From Neelides folsomi (lineage: Eukaryota > Arthropoda > Collembola > Neelipleona > Neelidae), in contig JAQGBZ010000475.1 of the NCBI GenBank assembly GCA_034687125.1, forward strand, positions 1-43,563: a stretch of DNA of 43,563 nucleotides, in the 5' to 3' direction. Both the position numbers and the translations under genes were made by a program. How positions within the stretch are numbered: position 1 is the first letter of the stretch; each line of letters starts with the position of its first letter. Under the pieces are notes generated by a model. The model saw nothing but the letters and a program-made list of their open reading frames with translations, ran no database searches and was not told where the DNA came from. Of this stretch, positions 24,501 to 34,738 are shown piece by piece.

Positions 24501-26987
24501 AAGTTTTGGCTCAAAAACGCATGCCACATCTGATAAACGCTCTGCCACCCCCTTGTAACTTTTTCCCCATAATACTATTGAATTTGCCACCCCCTCTCAA
24601 AACATTATCTCAATCCACTCTACCTTTTATCCGTTCGCCTTCCCCGAGATTTTTTACCCGTTTTCGGGTTATGGCTAAAAAACCGAAGGGTGGCAAACGG
24701 ATAAAAGGTAGAGGGGATTGAGAAGAATGTTTTAAGAGGGGGCGGCAAATTCAAAAGTCTTAAGAGAAAAAAGTTACCAGGGTGTGATATGCATTTATAG
24801 GGTTTTTCTTCGGTTTTTGAGCCATAACCCGAAAACGGGCAAAAATACCCGGGGGTGGCAAAAGGTTTTCGTGATCAGGGGGTCATTTTGGTATAATAAT
24901 ATCAGGGGGTGGCAAATGGTGGTAAGGGGTGGCAGATTAGTCAGTCCCCATTGAATTTAAGTGCTTTCATTATGTTAGAAAGTTAGAATAAATTACAATT
25001 AATTTACTTTGGATTTTATCATTTCTTTTTCATAACTTTTTGAAACAACGGCTAAGATCATATTAATGAGGTAAATTGTTCCGAAAAAAACCACAATAAG
25101 AAAATATAACACTGACAATATCCCAGTAGTTGAAAGAACCTAAATAATTTATATTTATTGTTAATAAAGCTTATTAATTAAAAAAATTGAAAATTAACAG
25201 TGTCACCAATTCGTAAGGTCTATCCCAATAATCTTGTGCAACAACCCAAAATGTCATTAGAAAAGATCGATAAAAATTGTCATATGTTGACCATCCATTG
25301 TCAACAAAACCTCCAAGATTCCCCACACATGTATAGCCGCTTTTACAATTTCTATATTTTATAAATATTTAGTCACTTGGTTATAAATCTTGTATCGATT
25401 TGAACATATTAAGAAAAGTACATACTGTTCAGTTTACAGAAGAATATAATTATAGAAATGCTTTTGATTTTTTTGCCAAAAGGCACAGGATATAGGATTT
25501 ACGACACCTATACAACAGCACTACAATATATCTTACTATATCCTGCGCCTTTTGGCAAAAAAGTCAAAAGCATTTCTAAACTGGACAGTATAAAATATAT
25601 TTAATTGTTAGGTTGTTACAAATAAGTAATGAGTTAATTGTTAAACCTTTGAAGAAAACTTCCATTTCCACAAGGCAGGAATTCTTCTTCGGGAAAATAT
25701 CTCTTTATCCAATTACTCGGATTTTGCGACCAACTTATAAAGAAAAAATAAAAATAATGTAAGCCATAATGAAAATTTTACTAAAATTTACTAAAAAATT
25801 TAAAGTAATTGATTTATATTAAAAATGTATAGGAATACTTGTAATATAAAGCATCTCTATTTGTATCATCAAAACGAATAGTTGTATTGTCAATGTCTGC
25901 TAAACCGCCTTTGTCCATTAAACATTTTTGTGACAATTTGCCAGAAAAAAATTCCAATGCAATTAAAGATAAAATTGTTAGGCAAAATATTGAAAGTGTA
26001 ATCACTTCAATCATATGGGCCACAACAACAGGATTTAAAAGCGCACTGCTTATTGTGCGCAAATCTAATAGAATTATTCAAAATGTTTATTGCAAAAACA
26101 TGCTAATCATATTATCATTATCATCGAACTATACGGTAGTAAATGTTATACATATTTAAACTACAATTTACTCGGAATTAAAACATTTGCTTTGAGAAGT
26201 CTCAAAACTCTAAATACTCTCAACAAATCAAAATCAATTTCATTTTCCAAATTTCCCAATTGAATGCCCAATGTGAGATATGAAACCATTACACAGGTGA
26301 AATCAAGCAAATTCCATTTATTCCTCAAATACGAATATCTTTCCAAAGCAAAACCTCTCGCTATAATTTTCAATAACATCTCGCCTGTGTATATGACAAC
26401 GAAAGCAATCCTGGAATTTTTTTTATTTAAAATAAGTATTTTTCAGTATAAGAATATTAAACCTTGTTATAATTATTAAATATAATTATTAGTTATATTG
26501 TAATTACTCAATTATAAATCTTGTATCGATTTTTTTAATGTTGGAATTTTCTGTTGCAAGGAGAATAAAATTGGCAAACAAAATGAGAATCATTGTAAGA
26601 TCAAAATATTGACTTGTGGTGACGCGCAAGGAAAATTTCCTTATTTTATTAAAAGGGCTAAATATGAACAATGATTTTGAATAACTGAATCTGTTGAGAT
26701 AAAGTTTACCAAATTTTTCGTTGAGTACACAAAATGTCTGAAATGAAAATATTCGTCCTTTTATTATTAGTTTAATTCTCAGATAAATCAATATTTAACA
26801 AAAATTAAACCTTTTCAAAAATAAACGAATCCAAATCGACAATTGGTGCCCCAAGAATTTTCTTATCTATATTCGGGTTGTTTTTTAAATTTTGTTTTTT
26901 CATGGTTCTCCGTTTGAAACTTGAAAGATATTTAAATGGCAAATTTGTTTGATCCAGCAAATTTGAAGTTAATTTTGTTACAACCAT
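18581..26987 (-). CDS. Four-domain voltage-gated cation channel, NaV2/DSC1-type, DKEA pore (copy 2)
   Basis: The 27 exons are 26811-26987, 26508-26737, 26172-26410, 25839-26064, 25647-25733, 25207-25351, 25008-25139, 24118-24319, 23693-23970, 23384-23584, 23014-23237, 22837-22945, 22641-22760, 22475-22552, 22231-22383, 21837-22145, 21561-21704, 21313-21492, 21100-21222, 20828-21019, 20617-20771, 20195-20328, 19930-20111, 19637-19866, 19159-19446, 18867-19086 and 18581-18814. The product is 1663 aa and all phases agree. Exon order and most exon lengths match copy 1. The I-II linker exon is split here, and its second half ends at a GC donor (CAT|GCAAGT). Pore loops are [22 protein letters not shown] and TAAGW: D-K-E-A again. 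DII S6 has GNFVVLKLF (Lys for Asn). DIII S4 is charge-poor ([13 protein letters not shown]). The III-IV linker reads [12 protein letters not shown]. The C-terminal IQ-like helix is [12 protein letters not shown]. It is intact with no stop, and lies head-to-tail upstream of copy 1. Confidence 0.92.
20391..20583. mobile_element. Small inverted-repeat element related to the CCATGG family
   Basis: About 190 bp lie in the intron after the III-IV linker exon of channel copy 2. The ends pair as GGCTnAnATTCGGAnTCTCT, followed on both arms by GCAAAACCATG, resembling the ends of the element at 17596-18096. It contains several CCATGG motifs and a CCTAA-like run. Exact borders and target duplication are unclear. 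Confidence 0.65.
24346..24949. mobile_element. Long-inverted-repeat MITE, family A, second copy
   Basis: A 604-bp relative of the element at 12912-13568, flanked by its own direct repeat ATTGAATT (24338-24345 and 24950-24957). Ends are GGTATTGACTAATCCGCC and, inverted, GGGGACTGACTAATCTGCC. The centre is shorter than in the first copy. It lies in a different intron (before the I-II linker) of channel copy 2. The two insertions are therefore independent rather than inherited from the gene duplication. Confidence 0.9.
25425..25588. mobile_element. Short mariner-like MITE in a channel intron
   Basis: 164 bp flanked by TA on both sides, in the intron between exons 5 and 6 of channel copy 2. The left arm begins CTGTTCAGTTTA and the right arm ends TAAACTGGACAG. 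Inner arms pair over GAAATGCTTTTGA and TTTTTTGCCAAAAGGC, then CAGGATATA. It would fold into a long hairpin with a small loop. Confidence 0.8.
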
Positions 26988-27443
26988 AACTTATATATGA
27001 AAATATTTATCTAATAACATGAGCCACACATAAGTATAAAAGCTAATTACTAATTAGACTAATTACATGTATAATAATGATAAATAATAAGTACTTGGTA
27101 TATATGACTTAAATCTAAAAAATCTGCTCAGGGAAAAGCGATTTTAAATACCCTGGTAAAAATTAATAAGACTATTATATAAATAATTATCAAGTGTTGT
27201 TAAGATTTTTGAACTAAAATTAAAGCCGCATAATATTTGTAGTTGCATTTATCAATACTGTTATTCCGATTATTCCTTATAATTTAACTAGTATCATAAC
27301 TTACAATAAATATTTATATATAACATAGTTAACTTTTAGGTACCTAATATTTACTATAACTACTTATAGCTTATAAAAACAGCATACCTATTTATCAGTA
27401 TACTTACACTATGTATATAATATACACTACTTCTTTAGGTAAG
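26988..27443. other. Upstream region of channel copy 2
   Basis: AT-rich DNA between the ATG of channel copy 2 and the end of the receptor pseudogene. I see no exon, repeat or clear promoter element. Confidence 0.5.
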
Positions 27444-29505
27444 CTACTTTTGTACAAGGCATTTCAATACAATATAATATAATATTTCTATTGCACCAAG
27501 TAAACATGCAATAAGTATTGCCAAGCAAAAAAAGATATAAACTGTACTTAATGATTCGATTAGCAAACTTTTTAATTCTTTATTGTTTGTCACATTTGGA
27601 GATGTAAATGGGATAGATTTACTTTTATATTTATAATCTAAACGCATTTTTAATTTGCTAAATGTAAATACATTATTTTTCCAAAATTCCAAAATTCCGA
27701 GTTCCGTCATTGAATAAATACTTCTAGAAAAAATATCCGATAGAAAATTTTTCCTAAATGGCCAATAAAGATTGATAAAAAATTTCTCATCAATGGCTTT
27801 ATTTCTAATTACAAATGTATCATGAAACATTTTTAAAAGTTCTTCAAATAAATTTATTGGTAATTGTGTTCCGATATAAATAAAATTTGGTGTAATCGTT
27901 AGATTGTAAAAATTATTCTGTTTAGATTTATAATTTAAAATTAATTTTGTTGCATGATACCCTGTGCTTTTTAGTAATAGTGCTTTATTGTACAAAATTA
28001 ATATTTCTGAAGAGTGATGAGGAAAATTCTCTATTAAATTTTGGAACAAACTATAATCGCGTTGAGTATTGTTGTCATTGAAAAATATTGTATCTGTTGT
28101 AAATATCGAATAATTAAAATTTATTATTTGTTCAAATGAATGTGGAACCTCTGAAGGAAGTTCAACTGACAAATTAGAAAATAAACTACCTTTATAAATA
28201 TTACTAAGCAACATTGCAACAACCAACAATAAAATAATAAAAATTTTTCAGTTTCTTGATAATCTTTTCAATTGCAGATTTATTTCCTTGTTCAAAAAAA
28301 GATAAAATAATTAATGTGCACAACCAGTTTCGCTTAAAATAAACTTCCAATCTTTTCTTTGTAAAATAACACGAATGACAGATACAAAAAGAAAAACCAT
28401 TATAGGGGAAATAATTAAAACCCACATTTTTAAATCAAATGGCTCAATTAGAGTCAACCAATTAAATCTAACATAATTTTTGTTACCAATGATAATAAAG
28501 TTAAAATAATCCGCGCTTATTCCAGCAGGGCAAAAAGTATATTCATTGAAATTCATTATATAATTTGGAAAATAATTTCTTAATGGGTATATTTCCCCAA
28601 TAACATAAGAATAAGGATAAAAAGAATTGTAAAGAGTAAAATTATATCTATTAATTATTTCCAATGTCCCGCAAAATTTATTAACAAGTGTAAAAAAACT
28701 ATTACATAACTGAACACGAAAATTTAAGTCAATATCTGTTACTATCATTCCTCTCTTAAAATTTTGATTTATACTTTTAACAAATAAATTTAATTTGTAT
28801 CGATTTAAATTATCTGGTAATGGAAAAGTAGTTTGAGGATATTCAGAAAATAAAATAACATAATCGGAACATGTAGGACAAAAAATGTTTATAATTGAAG
28901 GTAATTCATTCGATTCACAAATAAGAATAATTGAATTCGAAAAAAAACGATTGTTTGCATTATATTGATTTAAGAAATATTGTGGAGGGTTTTTCAATTT
29001 TTTAAAACTCAATATTGTATAAGTTGGATTTATGTTTGAATATAATTTCGAATATCTTACATTCAACATGGAATCTGATTGGTTTCTAATATTTTCATCA
29101 ACTTTATTAGAAAATGGATAAATAAAGAATATTGCTCGACAGTGAAGATATTTTATATTATAGAATGCACGTGGGCCAAACAATGAAGGAAAAGAAATTG
29201 ATAAATTTCCCTTTTCAAGTTTTATATAAAATAGATTGACTTTAATTGTTTGGATAACAAGAGGAGTTTCAAAATTATTGAAATACAATCTATACAAGTT
29301 TGAGAGATTCGAACCCTCTTGACTATTTTCCCATTGACCAACTAACATATTCAAACATGAATGAAAAATTTCAAAATTTTTAGAGACGCCTGTATAATCA
29401 GTCTTTTGAATAGATTTATCAAAATTAATAAAACAATTGCTATCTTTTAAATGTCCAACAATAATAAATGCATTTAGAAAAATAACATTGAAACTACCAA
29501 TATAC
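27444..29505 (-). pseudogene. Ionotropic-receptor (IR)-like gene with two frameshifts
   Basis: The frame opens near 29505, after a possible acceptor CATCAG; no upstream signal exon was identified. A long extracellular region follows, then a first membrane helix (MWVLIISPIMVFLFVSVIRV, about 28365-28425). A pore-region-like stretch (TLIILSFFEQGN...KKLK) lies in another frame. A second helix (KIFIILLLVVAMLL, about 28210-28250) is followed by SNIYKGSLFSNLSVELP, a ligand-binding lobe and a last helix (VYIFFCLAILIACLLGAIEI) before the stop at 27444. This topology is that of divergent chemosensory IRs. In the original frame there are TAA (28311-28313) and TGA (28248-28250). The pore piece needs a missing base near 28320 and an extra A in the A-run near 28245. 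Two opposite one-base errors could be mutations or assembly errors. Confidence 0.7.
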
Positions 29506-29954
29506 CTGATGACTTCTCATCCACCATTAAATCATGAAACAGACAGAAAAAACGCTTTTACATCACATTGATTTTATTGGTTTATTTCATATATAGTATT
29601 TCATTTTAATTCTTTTCATTATTTATTTAAAATTATAAATTATGAACAAATAGTATATTCTACATTGATTATCAAATCGTTAACTAAATATCATATATTT
29701 ATGTTTAAAATCGAATTCATTATTTTTAACAAACTAATTAAACTACCTGTATGTATCTATTCCAAATTTTTATAATTTAATAAGAATTTGGAATGATAAA
29801 TAAATAATACGTATACCTACGTATACTCTTATCTATTCGAGAAGATGTTGTGTGGATAATGTATTTGAACATTTTCATAATCAAGCCAGTTAAGGTATTG
29901 GTATTGTAATGTTATGTGAATAATTTATTAGCCAATGTATTTAAGTGTTAATTA

Positions 29955-30445
29955 GATGGACACGAAAAAGGCATTCGAAAATATGTTTATGTAAATCGGG
30001 ATTGGGGACTGACAATTAGCCATTTTATTGGACACAGACGTCCGTAATATGATCCAGCATGGAAACAAGAAGTCTTTCGGAATTTTAAAGATCTCCCTGA
30101 TGAGATGAATAAAGTTATGAGTTAAAGAATGTTCTCTTTTTACTTCCTCAATCCATTTAATCTGCATGGAGCAACATAACAATTTTTATTCTTATTGTAT
30201 CACAATGTGTTACATACTATTCAGGAATTGCATGATTTAATAATATGATTCTCTTGGAGTTCCACGATATAAAAGTATAATTGTATTTGGAGATCAATAA
30301 AGAAAATATTGATTGCGTACATTACATGTATAAGGAAATTACACACACTTGGCTTCAAGCTTCAACTCTTGCCATTTACCTCATCGGCTCCAACCGTCAT
30401 GCAAAGTTATGGAAATATCTCAGCAACGAAGACAAATACAAATAA
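29955..30445 (+). pseudogene. Degenerate coding remnant of unknown identity
   Basis: Two segments have coding-like composition in AT-rich surroundings. At 29955-30125 a frame reads DGHEKGIRKYVYVNRDWG, then SHFIGHRRP, an in-frame TAA (30045-30047), YDPAWKQEVFRNFKDLPDEM and a stop. At about 30338-30445 a second frame reads THTWLQASTLAIYLIGSNRH, then LWKYLSNEDKYK and stops. They may be pieces of one former gene. I do not recognise the family. Confidence 0.4.
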
Positions 30446-30539
30446 CACTGAACACACACTCAATTAAATTAAATTAAACCTCAATGTGAAGAGTTAAAGG
30501 GAAATTTACAATGTTTAGGAAAGGATTTAAAATAACAAA

Positions 30540-31614
30540 ATGAGCTTGAGTCAATTCAGATTGAGTTGTGCACAATTAAAAAACAACTTAAGGATTCCTC
30601 TTAAATATGTCGCCTATTCAACACTTTTTGTAAGTACATTAAATTAATATTTTAATATTATAAATATTTAACATTTAAAAAAACATCGTTAGTTTAGTAA
30701 ACACATCGTTAGTAAATTCATCGTTAGTAAACTCGTCGTTAAAAATTAATAATTGACAAAAGTTTGACAAGAATCGAAAAGTGACATTTTTTATCAAACA
30801 CTTTTACAGATCTTTATACCTAAGTTCACGGCTCTACTTCTTGTTGAAATTACAATTCCTCAACCTTGGCCTTTCGACATTCGTAATTTTATAAATATTT
30901 AATTGAAACCACATTTAATAAATTACAATTAATGATCACTTTAATCACTTTATTTTTATTTTAGTGAATAAGTTTCTCCTAATATTCGATATTCAACTTT
31001 TACTCGTCAACATTCTCCTGCTCATCTCAATTTACAAACCTAAATTATTCTTTAGAAAGGTAATCAACCAATCAATTAAATTATTTCAATTATTTTACAA
31101 GATTTAATGACTGTATAATTAATATATATTTAAATGTTATAAGTATACATGCAATTAATTTAAATTGATAAAATGAAATATTATAAAAAGTCACCACGAA
31201 TATTAACACTTTGATTTCAATTAATTTTAGATCATCTTGGTTTATGGTTATTGGATGTTCAGCAGCCTTCTTGCATTGGCCACTTTCATATGTCAACTCG
31301 CAGCAGTCGTTGACATCTTCATTAAACTTAACAATCTCGACAACGAAAATGCGATTCGTCTCGCTCGAGCGAATCTTCTTATGGCGGCCTTCTACACAAT
31401 TTTAATTGTCCTTTATGTTTACTTCACTTGGCTCGTCGCAGTTAAACTCCTCGAGAAGAAGAATCCTAAAATTGGGCCTTTGATCTTTCGCAACGTGACT
31501 GAGATAATTACTGGACAAATTGGAATTAAATTGGAATTTGACAACAAACCTGACGAAGAACTCGCTCAACCTCCTCCAATGCAAAGTCGATTAAAATATC
31601 TCGAAGTGACTTGA
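30540..31614 (+). CDS. Small multi-pass membrane protein of unknown function
   Basis: Four exons, 30540-30629, 30810-30882, 30965-31059 and 31231-31614, join with consistent phases to give 213 aa. The ATG at 30540 opens MSLSQFRLSCAQL, with donor GTAAGT after residue 30. Hydrophobic helices lie in exon 3 (FLLIFDIQLLLVNILLLISI), at the start of exon 4 (YWMFSSLLALATFICQLAAV) and at LLMAAFYTILIVLYVYFTWL. A less hydrophobic stretch in exon 2 (FTALLLVEITIP) may be a fourth. The C terminus is a polar tail with Pro-Pro-Pro. The layout recalls small tetraspan-like insect membrane proteins, but I cannot assign a family. AATAAA at 31733-31738 suits as poly(A) signal. Confidence 0.78.
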
Positions 31615-31732
31615 ATCTCTCAAAAAATACAAAATAATCATAATTAACTTATTAATTGCTCTTAACTAAATATAATTACTCAATTAAATATAATTACTCA
31701 ACTGTAACAATCTCACATTAAAGTTTAAATGA

Positions 31733-31738
31733 AATAAA
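31733..31738 (+). terminator. Polyadenylation signal
   Basis: AATAAA about 120 bp downstream of the stop codon of the small membrane-protein gene on the plus strand. Confidence 0.55.
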
Positions 31739-32044
31739 ACTCAATCAGCTGAATGTCTATTCACTCTATTGGATTATCCTCCTCATTGGAGCCGCATCTA
31801 TTCCTAGCGAAAATTCCAAGGGGCAATTTGATAACTTTTGGAGTTATTTAACTTTTATGGCATTTAAAGCTAACTGTAATTAAAAAATGTATGCAAAACC
31901 GGGTAGAGCGTGGGCTATTACATAAAATGTTATTAATTGGGGAATGGAGTTAGTTAAATGTTGAGTGTATAATTGTATTTATTTGGAGGTCGTGTTTGTT
32001 AAAGTGAATGGGGAGTATGAGAGGACGGTCGAAAGATTTCCTCA

Positions 32045-32209
32045 GCACTTACCTGGCTCAAGGAGTACATTGATCAATAAGGATGTCTCCTAAGTTCGAG
32101 GTGATCCCATTGCACTACGGGGTTACTGAAGACTTCGATTGTGACAAATCGTTGCAACTCGGGAGCACAATTTTTGTTAGCGGGGATCTGCGTTCGCGCT
32201 GATCCCCAC
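32045..32209 (+). ncRNA. U1: U1 spliceosomal snRNA
   Basis: The 165-nt length matches the usual ~164 nt. The 5' end carries ACTTACCTGG, the 5' splice-site pairing region. Stem-loop I pairs AGGAG/CUCCU and ACAU/AUGU around a GATCAATAAGG loop. Stem-loop II presents the U1A-type loop CATTGCAC between CCC and GGG (about 32104-32123). The Sm site AATTTTTG is at about 32169-32176. Stem-loop IV (GGGGATCTGCG, TTCG, CGCTGATCCCC) closes the RNA near 32208. Loop I departs from the conserved GATCA(C/T)GAAGG recognised by U1-70K: the CG/TG pair is AT here. The first two bases before ACTTACC read GC, not AT. It could be a functional variant or a young pseudogene; folding elements are otherwise intact. I could not identify the upstream PSE with confidence. 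Confidence 0.9.
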
Positions 32210-32775
32210 ACAAATTCAATACAAAGATAAAATTTATTTTTCAGAACAAACTGAAAGGTCGGGACATGGGAATAGTTCATTTAATCTTGCACTTTTTGCT
32301 AAGTGCATTTATTCCTGTTGGCAAAAATTGATAGAACCTTCCTTGTTATACTTAGCAAATTCGCCCTTAAATTACTTTTCTTAATTTAACACTTAATTTA
32401 CTTGTTAATCTTTAACTATTTTTGATTTAATAGTTTTTAATTAACTTAAATAGCGTTATGGGTTTAATAGTTGATTCCAAATGTTAAATGTAATTGAGTG
32501 TAGGTATAATGATAATGATGAATTTGTGATAAATGATAAATAATGAATATATGGATAATAAAGATCACATTAATACTTTTATTCAATTAGATTGAAAATT
32601 GTAAGACTTGTTATAATTTATAATACATTATGTTTATTATGATAAATTATTAAATTAAAATCATTAAAACAATAAAAACAACTTAAATAATAATGTTTAA
32701 TAATATAAATACAATATAAATACAATATCAAGATTCAGGACAATCAAGACAATTCACAACAATCTGAATTAGGTT
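32210..32775. other. Gene-free AT-rich stretch
   Basis: From the end of the U1 gene to the stop codon of the next minus-strand gene I see no exon or repeat. Confidence 0.6.
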
Positions 32776-33616
32776 TTAAAGGTTGAGACTTCGAAACGTT
32801 TTATTATAATTCTTTTGATGATTTTCAATGTCGTTGTAAGCATAAATGATGTGCATGTCGCCTTTGTCCCCTTTTTGGTTCTTTCGAATTATCCTCAACG
32901 GTTTTTTGGTCGTTGTTGTTGTCGTTGTCGTCGTCGTGGTGGTGGTTTCTTTATTTCTTGCAAGTTCACTCCGCTCGTTTCCTGGATCCTCTCCGGGTTT
33001 CTCAATTTCCAAATCTCCTTGAATTCCTTCTAGGAGCGGCATGAGGAAGTCTTTGATTTTCTTCTTCCCTTTCTCCTTCAACTTTTTAAACTTCATTTTC
33101 ACCTTTTCCAATTTCTTTTTGATTTTTCCAAACATTCCCAAATCCATTTCTGGCTTTGGTGAAGGCTTCAATTTCTCGACTTCAATGTCAATTTCGAATG
33201 TTCCTTTTTTGTCTCTTTTGCCCATCAACTTCCTCATCATTTCTCCCATCATTCCCAAAAACCGCGGGTCTCCATCTTCCCTTTCCTCAGCACTGTCACT
33301 TTCATAGTAACTTTCCTCACTTCCATCATTATTTTCATTATTGACATAACTCACATTTTGATCTTCAGTTTCTTCTTCTGATTCCTAAATAAAATATCGA
33401 AAAATAAAAAGTTCAATATTCAGTTTAATTCAGTTTAATAAATTATTTTGAAAAAAAGTAATCTGACAACATAATTGAAAAATAAAATGTAATTTACTAA
33501 ATAAAATGTATTCTGTATATTTTTTAATTATTTGCATTTTCGCTTACCTCTGATTGACTTTTACATAGCGGTATGAGGAAAATAAACAAAACAAGGAATT
33601 TCCAATCTAGTTGCAT
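32776..33616 (-). CDS. Secreted charged protein with Thr run
   Basis: Two exons, 33548-33616 and 32776-33384, join in phase 0 to give 225 aa. The N terminus (MQLDWKFLVLFIFLIPLCKS) is a signal peptide. The mature protein begins very acidic (ESEEETEDQ, EESYYESDSAEEREDGD), then becomes Lys-rich (FGKIKKKLEKVKMKFKKLKE). A helical segment follows (IKDFLMPLLEGIQGDLEIEK), then a run of 13 Thr coded by ACC/ACG/ACA mixtures, and a basic tail. No cysteines remain after the signal peptide. I recognise no domain. The composition suggests an extracellular, perhaps O-glycosylated or matrix-associated protein. Confidence 0.75.
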
Positions 33617-34457
33617 TTTATAATTAATAACTTTAGTAAACACTCACTTTGATAAAATAAAATCACATGCTAGGACATATTTATCAAAAACACTTTTTAA
33701 AGTATTATAAAACAAGTTTAATTAAGGAACAAAGAAGGAATTGATTTCAAATGTTGAACTTGAACTTTGATGAAATTGGATGTAATTGAATAGGAGAGTT
33801 GTTGAATGAAAAGGAGCTCAAAGAGCAAAACATTGACACTGAACTTCTCAACTTCGACTGTTTAGTAAAATGAGAGTTTTGGGGAAAGGGAGAGGGAAGA
33901 GATAGGGAAACAACATGGGAATTGTAACGGAGAGCGAAAATGAGGTCTGGGAAATTTCATCTTTTCACACTCAATTCAGAAACTTATCTTGAAATTACAC
34001 ATTTTTATTAAAGTACAAATCTACAAATTGTAAATATGCGATTTCTTTAACCATGAACTACAAATGGAATCTGCATAAATGACAATATGAATATATTTGC
34101 AAATATTCTTGAGAGTCGTTAACAATAATTTAGAAAGTGATTACTATTAGCATTAATTATAAAAGTTGATATAGGTTCGAATTTCTTTTAGCCAAGTTTT
34201 AATCTTTTAATTATATGTCAAAGGTCAAACTATCAAAGTGCAGATATTCACATCATTGAAGTTTATGTCTTTTTTATTAAATTGCTCGCATTCACTTTCA
34301 TATCTAATCCAATAAATCATTTACATTATTTTCAACACTGTTATTAAGATTAAGATTTTAAATACTGTTTATAAATTTAAGATTGTTTAAGATTTTAATT
34401 AAATAAGTCTCTTGTTAAAGTTTAGGTCATTGCTGCATTGTTATATTGAAATTTCAG
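33617..34457. other. Gene-free AT-rich stretch
   Basis: This lies upstream of the secreted-protein gene. No exon with splice sites, RNA gene or repeat was recognised. Confidence 0.5.
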
Positions 34458-34654
34458 CTCTCCGACGTTTTCATTCGGAAGTGTGGGAAAATCCGTCCAT
34501 GAAGACGTTGCTCCTCCGCTTCAAACTCAAACAATTTGTGTTGTCCCAGTGTGGAGTAATTGGTGATGGATTCGTAGTGAGAATCGAACATATTGACCGA
34601 AGATTCATTTCCATCACCAACAAACTTCCTAATCACAATCACAAAATAAAATGA
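34458..34654 (+). CDS. Possible isolated coding exon, identity unknown
   Basis: An open frame with balanced codon use follows a good acceptor (ATTTCAG at 34451-34457) and ends at a TGA. It contains RRFHSEVWENPSMKTLLLRF and GVIGDGFVVRIEHIDRRF. No donor exon upstream could be identified, so it is either the last exon of a gene whose start I cannot find, or a fragment. An overlapping minus-strand frame is the alternative reading. Confidence 0.3.
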
Positions 34655-34738
34655 ATCATTAAATCATGAATCAATTACTTGAATATTAAATCAATCAATC
34701 TATTTATTTATTTATTAATTAATTTACTAATTAATTAA

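Noticed and set aside
29290..29320. tRNA T-loop-like GGTTCGAATC on the minus strand
   Set aside because: It is inside the IR coding frame, and no acceptor stem, D-arm or anticodon arm is in register.
32074..32280. 68-codon minus-strand open frame
   Set aside because: It overlaps the U1 snRNA on the opposite strand; its richer composition comes from the RNA gene.
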